DNA of 34,494 nucleotides from Neorhizobium sp. SHOUNA12A (GTDB lineage: Bacteria; Pseudomonadota; Alphaproteobacteria; Rhizobiales; Rhizobiaceae), in the NCBI RefSeq assembly GCF_023006505.1, contig NZ_JALBGV010000065.1:1-34494 (forward strand), read 5' to 3'. The position numbers and the translations under genes are program-made. Within the stretch, counting starts at the first letter, position 1. Each line of letters starts with the position of its first letter. The notes beneath the pieces were generated by a model. That model was given only the letters and a program-made list of their open reading frames with translations. It searched no databases and was not told where the DNA came from. This document shows, piece by piece, positions 31,014 through 34,494 of this stretch.

Positions 31014-31708
31014 TCTGCGCCCTTCATGTGTCCGAGCGGTTGGGGGAGGGGTTTCGTCTCCGACAGCAGCCAGCCGGCCAGCAGCAGGGCCACGAGGGCG
31101 CCGACGATCTCGGCCAGGATGAAGCCGGCAAGATCATCCGGCCGGATTCCGGCAAAGGTATCGGTAAGCGATCGCGCCAGGGCGACGGCCGGATTGGCAA
31201 AGGAAGTCGAGGCGGTGAACCAGTAGGCAGCGGTGATATAGAGGCCGACCAGCCACGGGATAGCCTCGGAACGGAACCGGATTCCGGCGAGGATCGTGAG
31301 GATGAGGCCGAACGTGGCGACCACCTCGGCGAGCCATTGGCCCGGTCCTGTCCGGACCGTGGCGGACACCTGCAGCAGCGGCAGATCGAACATCGCATGC
31401 GCCAGGATAGTTCCCGCGACGCCGCCTGCGAATTGCGCGGCGAGATAGAAGAGCGCCGAGCGGGCATCGATCTCGCGTCTCAAGGCGAACACCATTGTCA
31501 CTGCCGGATTGAAATGCGCTCCGGAAATCGGCCCGAGCAGGGTGATCAGGACAACGAGAATCGCGCCGGTCGGAAGAGTATTGCCGAGCAGCGAAACCCC
31601 CATATCCACTGAGAGCCGGTCGGCCATGATGCCGGAACCGACCACGGTGGCGACCAGCAGGGCGGTGCCGAGGGCTTCGGCCGTCAGTCTGCGGGGTAGG
31701 TCGAACAT
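31010..31708 (-). CDS. aqpS: Aquaglyceroporin AqpS, arsenite channel
   Basis: The 232-aa MIP-family channel has six membrane helices and both half-helix motifs, HFNPAVT (NPA 67-69) and FANPAVALARS (NPA 172-174, selectivity Arg179). In S. meliloti AqpS takes the place of an ArsB/ACR3 pump: ArsC makes arsenite inside the cell and AqpS lets it leave down its gradient. The position between arsR and arsC matches that arrangement. It starts 5 bp after the arsR stop. Confidence 0.93.
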   Translation of the reverse strand: MFDLPRRLTAEALGTALLVATVVGSGIMADRLSVDMGVSLLGNTLPTGAILVVLITLLGPISGAHFNPAVTMVFALRREIDARSALFYLAAQFAGGVAGTILAHAMFDLPLLQVSATVRTGPGQWLAEVVATFGLILTILAGIRFRSEAIPWLVGLYITAAYWFTASTSFANPAVALARSLTDTFAGIRPDDLAGFILAEIVGALVALLLAGWLLSETKPLPQPLGHMKGAE

Positions 31709-31713
31709 GGCCG

Positions 31714-32070
31714 TCAGCCCTCCAACGCGGCAGGTGCAGGGGTACAGCAGGCGGCCACCTCGGCGGCTGGCGCGCAGATTTCCGGATGCCCGGCGCAGCA
31801 GTCTTCCATCAGGAAGCGGACGAGGCCGCCGAGCGCTTCGTAATTGGCGGAATAGATAATCGAGCGGGATTCCCGCTGCTGGGAGATCAGCCCGGCCCGG
31901 TCCAGCTCCTTGAGATGGAAGGAGACGTTCGATGGCGATACATCCAATTGCTCGGCGATCGTGCCGGCCGCCATGCCGGAGGGTCCGGCAACAACCAGCA
32001 TCCGGACAATCTGCAGGCGGGTATCCTGCGAGAGTGCTCCGAATGACGCGAGGGCTTGACGTTCATCCAT
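31714..32070 (-). CDS. arsR: ArsR-family arsenic-responsive repressor
   Basis: The 118-aa winged-helix repressor has the recognition region GTIAEQLDVSPSNVSFHLKE (36-55). The classic ELCVCDL metal site in the DNA-binding helix is missing. Instead, five cysteines lie in the C-terminal tail: Cys91, Cys92, Cys99, Cys108 and Cys109. A CC-x6-C tail site of this kind is the arsenite sensor in Acidithiobacillus-type ArsR. Its start codon lies inside a perfect palindrome, so it should repress itself, aqpS, arsC, the MFS gene and the divergent gene. Confidence 0.93.
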   Translation of the reverse strand: MDERQALASFGALSQDTRLQIVRMLVVAGPSGMAAGTIAEQLDVSPSNVSFHLKELDRAGLISQQRESRSIIYSANYEALGGLVRFLMEDCCAGHPEICAPAAEVAACCTPAPAALEG

Positions 32071-32101
32071 ATTTCAACAATCCTTGAATAGTTGAAATAT
32101 G
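32068..32101. promoter_or_regulatory. ArsR operator palindrome in the divergent ars promoter
   Basis: CATATTTCAAC (32068-32078) and GTTGAAATATG (32091-32101) are perfect 11-bp arms. An extra TTGAA lies in the 12-bp centre, giving repeated TTCAA/TTGAA half-sites as in other ArsR operators. It lies between the two divergent start codons, 12 bp before the DUF6428-like gene. Confidence 0.8.
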
Positions 32102-32112
32102 GAGTAGCCGAA

Positions 32113-32634
32113 ATGAACGCGATAGACAAGCCGGTTCTGCAGGACGACATCAGCCTGGGTTTCCTGCTCGACACATTGGCGGGTGCCAGCGACCAGCCGC
32201 TGGTGTTTCACTACGATGGCCGGCCGGTAAAGCCGGGCTACCATGTCACCGAGGTCAAGGCGGGACAGTTCTCGGCGCTCGACTGTGGTGCCAACCCGGA
32301 GGCCTGGTCGGAAATTTTCGTGCAGCTCTGGGACATCGAGGAAGGCGACCGCACCCATATGACGGCGGACAAGTTTTCGGCGATCATCCGTAAGTTCTCC
32401 GAACACGTGAAGATCGAGGGCACCGCCAAATTGACGTTCGAAGTCAGCGACGGGATCCGGCCGATGCAGCTTTATTGCGCTTCGACGCCGGTCCTAAAGG
32501 GCGGGGCATTGCATGTGGAACTGGCCGCCCGCCCGGCGAGTTGCAAACCGCGCGACCGCTGGCTGGCGGAGGAAACCCGCAAGGCTGTTTCCTGCTGCGC
32601 ACCGTCAGCCGGAACCAGCGCCTGCTGCCCCTAA
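32113..32634 (+). CDS. DUF6428-like protein, divergent from arsR
   Basis: The 173-aa soluble protein (PLVFHYDGRPVKPGYHVTEV, later FEVSDGIRPMQLY and WLAEETRKAV) resembles the DUF6428 family found at rhizobial arsenic loci; this is recognition from memory. Its role is unknown. GGAG 8 nt before the ATG at 32113 supports this start over one seven codons upstream, which would lie in the operator. The C terminus holds two vicinal cysteine pairs, Cys161-162 and Cys171-172 (SCCAPSAGTSACCP), very like the CCTP end of the neighbouring ArsR, so arsenite binding is plausible. Confidence 0.8.
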   Translation: MNAIDKPVLQDDISLGFLLDTLAGASDQPLVFHYDGRPVKPGYHVTEVKAGQFSALDCGANPEAWSEIFVQLWDIEEGDRTHMTADKFSAIIRKFSEHVKIEGTAKLTFEVSDGIRPMQLYCASTPVLKGGALHVELAARPASCKPRDRWLAEETRKAVSCCAPSAGTSACCP

Positions 32635-32665
32635 CGGCGAGGTCTGACGAAAGGCGCGGCCTCAG

Positions 32666-33097
32666 TCAAACCTTGCGGGCGTTCTCGACGATCATCCGCA
32701 TATATTCGATCATCAGCTCGCGCTCGAAGCGGCGGAAGCCTGAAAATAGCGCTGCATCCGCCTCGGAAGCGGCTTCGACGGCCTGGATTTCCAGCTCGCG
32801 GCCGAGCGGGGTGAGGGTGATGATCTGCGCTCGCCGGTCGTTCGGATGAGGGGTGCGCTGGATCAGCCCATCGCGCTCCATGCGGGCGAGCGTATTGGCG
32901 AGTGTTGCCTGTTCGACTTCCAGCTTGTCGAGGAGCTGCTTCTGTGTGAGCCCGTCTTCCTGCCAGAGTTCGAGCAGGACAGGAAACTGCCCGGGAGAAA
33001 AGCCAAGCACCATGGCCCGCTTCTGCAAGGAGCGCGCAAAGCCTTTGGCGAGTTGGCCCGCCAGGTATGTCGCCGAATGCGAGCGGTCGAATCCCAT
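32666..33097 (-). CDS. MarR-family transcriptional regulator
   Basis: The 143-aa protein has the MarR winged helix: LTQKQLLDKLEVEQATLANT (recognition helix) followed by the wing NDRRAQIITLTPLGREL. No OhrR-type N-terminal redox cysteine is present. Effector and targets are unknown. It points away from polA, with an sRNA gene between them, and ends about 30 bp after the DUF6428-like gene, convergent with it. Confidence 0.92.
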   Translation of the reverse strand: MGFDRSHSATYLAGQLAKGFARSLQKRAMVLGFSPGQFPVLLELWQEDGLTQKQLLDKLEVEQATLANTLARMERDGLIQRTPHPNDRRAQIITLTPLGRELEIQAVEAASEADAALFSGFRRFERELMIEYMRMIVENARKV

Positions 33098-33140
33098 GGC
33101 TGGTCTTCATCCCTCCCTGAACGAGCCCGTTTGCGAGCGT

Positions 33141-33153
33141 TATCTACCAGATA
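33141..33153. promoter_or_regulatory. Small palindrome upstream of the marR gene, possible autoregulatory site
   Basis: TATCT-ACC-AGATA is a perfect inverted repeat about 45 bp upstream of the marR start, surrounded by AT-rich sequence. Use by MarR is inferred from position only. Confidence 0.35.
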
Positions 33154-33226
33154 TATCGCACGCCATGCTTTCGCCAAGCCTGTGCGAAGATGGGCAAAAT
33201 GACAAGTCTTTCCTGCAAAAGGGCAA

Positions 33227-33365
33227 TAAAAAACCGCCACGGCAGGGAGGGGACAGCCGTGGCGGTTCTGATGGAGGGACAAAGGCCCGGAGAGGGGGAT
33301 AGGCCTTTGTCCGGTCTGGGTGCGGCGGGGGACAGGCCGGCTGCCAGACTGCGGCGTGATCAATC
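33227..33365 (-). ncRNA. Trans-acting sRNA upstream of polA (alpha-r7/Smr7C-like)
   Basis: On the minus strand three hairpins follow one another: GTCTGG/CCAGAC (33314-33349), GGACAAAGGCC/GGCCTTTGTCC (33277-33312, perfect 11 bp) and AACCGCCACGGC/GCCGTGGCGGTT (33232-33267, perfect 12 bp). The last is followed by a T6 run and is a strong terminator. The loops are C/T-rich (TCCCCCTCTCC, GTCCCCTCCCT) and could pair with ribosome binding sites. In S. meliloti, Smr7C lies next to polA, so position and design fit. The family name is from memory; the 5' end is approximate. Confidence 0.75.
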
Positions 33366-33510
33366 GCCGGTAACAAGGAAATGTGGAACCGCGACGGGCT
33401 TTTCAAGAGAAAGCATATTACAAATCGGTAACGTTCCGGTGAGGGCGGGAGGCTTCGCGGCAGCGAAGTTTTCGTGGACGGATCAAATGCCCCACGCTAT
33501 TCCTTGCGCC

Positions 33511-34494
33511 ATGAAAAAAGGCGATCATCTTTTCCTTATCGACGGTTCCGGCTTCATTTTCCGCGCCTTCCACGCGTTGCCGCCGCTCACCCGCAAATCC
33601 GACGGCCTGCCGGTCGGCGCCGTCTCCGGCTTCTGCAACATGTTGTGGAAGCTGCTGACCGACGCGCGCGACACCTCGGTCGGCGTGACGCCCAGCCATT
33701 TCGCCGTCATTTTCGACTATTCCGCCAGAACCTTCCGCAAGGACCTATACGACGCCTACAAGGCGAACCGTTCGGCGCCGCCGGAAGAGCTGATCCCGCA
33801 ATTCGGCCTGATCCGCCAGGCGACCCGCGCATTCAACCTGCCCTGCATCGAGACCGAAGGTTTCGAAGCGGACGACATCATCGCGACCTACGCCCGCCAG
33901 GCGGAGGCGACCGGCGCCGATGTGACGATCGTCTCGTCCGACAAGGACCTGATGCAGTTGGTGACGCCGAACGTCCATATGTATGACAGCATGAAGGACA
34001 AGCAGATCGGCGTTCCCGACGTCATCGAGAAATGGGGCGTGCCGCCGGAGAAGATGATCGACCTGCAGGCGATGGTCGGCGATTCGGTTGACAACGTGCC
34101 GGGCATTCCGGGCATCGGCCCGAAGACGGCAGCCCAGCTTCTCGAGGAATTCGGCGATCTCGACACGCTGCTCGCCCGCGCCGGCGAAATCAAGCAGGTG
34201 AAGCGCCGCGAAAACATCGTCGCCAATGCCGATCTCGCCCGCCTTTCGCGCCGGCTCGTCTCGCTGCGTCTCGATGTGCCCTTGGACCTTGATCTCGACG
34301 CGCTGGTGCTGGAGCCGCAGGACGGCCCGAAACTGGTAGGCTTCCTGAAAACCATGGAATTCGGCACGCTGACGCGCCGCGTCGCCGCTGCCTGCAATTG
34401 CGATGCCGATGCCATCGAACCCGCCGTCGTGAACGTCGAATGGGGTCAGGCCGCTCGCGGCCCGGATCTCGATGCCGGCGGTGCGGCAGCGGTC
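33511..34494 (+). CDS. polA: DNA polymerase I (N-terminal part; 3' end outside window)
   Basis: 328 codons are visible. They cover the 5'-3' exonuclease domain: FLIDGSGFIFRAFHALPPL at the start, the metal-binding EGFEADDIIATYAR and SSDKDLMQLV, and the helix-hairpin-helix DNA-binding GIPGIGPKTAAQLLEEFG. The frame runs open through the window end. The enzyme removes RNA primers and fills gaps in repair. I chose ATG 33511 (MKKGDHLF), the start I know from rhizobial PolA; an in-frame ATG at 33487 with a weak GGACGGA in front is also possible. Confidence 0.95.
   Translation, partial: MKKGDHLFLIDGSGFIFRAFHALPPLTRKSDGLPVGAVSGFCNMLWKLLTDARDTSVGVTPSHFAVIFDYSARTFRKDLYDAYKANRSAPPEELIPQFGLIRQATRAFNLPCIETEGFEADDIIATYARQAEATGADVTIVSSDKDLMQLVTPNVHMYDSMKDKQIGVPDVIEKWGVPPEKMIDLQAMVGDSVDNVPGIPGIGPKTAAQLLEEFGDLDTLLARAGEIKQVKRRENIVANADLARLSRRLVSLRLDVPLDLDLDALVLEPQDGPKLVGFLKTMEFGTLTRRVAAACNCDADAIEPAVVNVEWGQAARGPDLDAGGAAAV

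Noticed and set aside
33474..33986. Alternative plus-strand frame of 170 codons at the polA start
   Set aside because: polA in the next frame has full exonuclease-domain motifs; this frame is Arg-rich shadow.
1..34494. tRNA, rRNA, CRISPR array, IS element, prophage or toxin-antitoxin genes
   Set aside because: I looked for T-arm motifs, regular direct repeats, transposase or integrase motifs and paired small toxin genes and saw none; a tRNAscan or ISfinder run would settle it.

Overview
The window looks like a chromosomal segment of a Rhizobiaceae alphaproteobacterium (Rhizobium/Agrobacterium/Sinorhizobium type). The reasons are the high GC content, the CycM-KdsB-PheA neighbourhood, an aqpS-containing arsenic operon, an RpoE2/EcfG-type promoter motif (GGAAC-N16-CGTT), two rhizobial-style trans-sRNAs, and dispersed palindromic intergenic repeats. 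Most of it is conserved core genome. I see no IS element, prophage, CRISPR array or tRNA.

Layout, left to right. (1) 1-4078: the 5' part of dnaX and the SRP 4.5S RNA gene ffs on the minus strand; then, on the plus strand, a HIT protein, nudC, a WYL-type regulator and a VOC/glyoxalase protein with a palindromic operator candidate between the last two. (2) 4079-7163: a palindrome-rich 659-bp spacer; pheA and kdsB (minus); cycM (plus) and a two-way terminator. (3) 7189-13757: AEC transporter (minus), adenosine kinase (plus), SH3 protein (minus), a D-2-hydroxyacid dehydrogenase (plus), then a recF-moeB-GNAT gene set on the minus strand. (4) 14149-17584: a globin-coupled chemoreceptor, cupin and slyX (plus); then a divergent TetR / small membrane protein pair with strong nested palindromes. 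(5) 17724-23589: the dnaK-dnaJ chaperone operon and a class A penicillin-binding protein (minus).

(6) 23783-26222 is a run of seven small plus-strand genes (57-123 aa). Two of them have a perfect EcfG-type promoter motif and a third has a one-base variant, so this looks like part of the general stress regulon. Two of the proteins share a C-terminal membrane module. (7) 26219-27864: a YbaK-type editing domain protein, an sRNA with three hairpins that each carry a CCTCCTCCC loop (alpha-r14/NfeR1 type), a cold-shock gene with a long leader, and a second possible sRNA. (8) 27865-32634: an M20 peptidase, then an arsenic cluster. arsR-aqpS-arsC-MFS are overlapping or nearly so on the minus strand. 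A DUF6428-like protein is divergent across a palindromic operator. Both ArsR and the divergent protein end in vicinal-cysteine tails. (9) 32666-34494: a MarR regulator, a minus-strand sRNA just upstream of polA (alpha-r7-like by position and structure), and the 5' part of polA.

The parts least explained by standard annotation are the two or more sRNAs, an orphan minus-strand terminator at 8252-8273 that implies an unannotated transcript, the small-gene stress cluster, and the paired cysteine tails at the arsenic locus. All family assignments rest on motif recognition; no database search was run.
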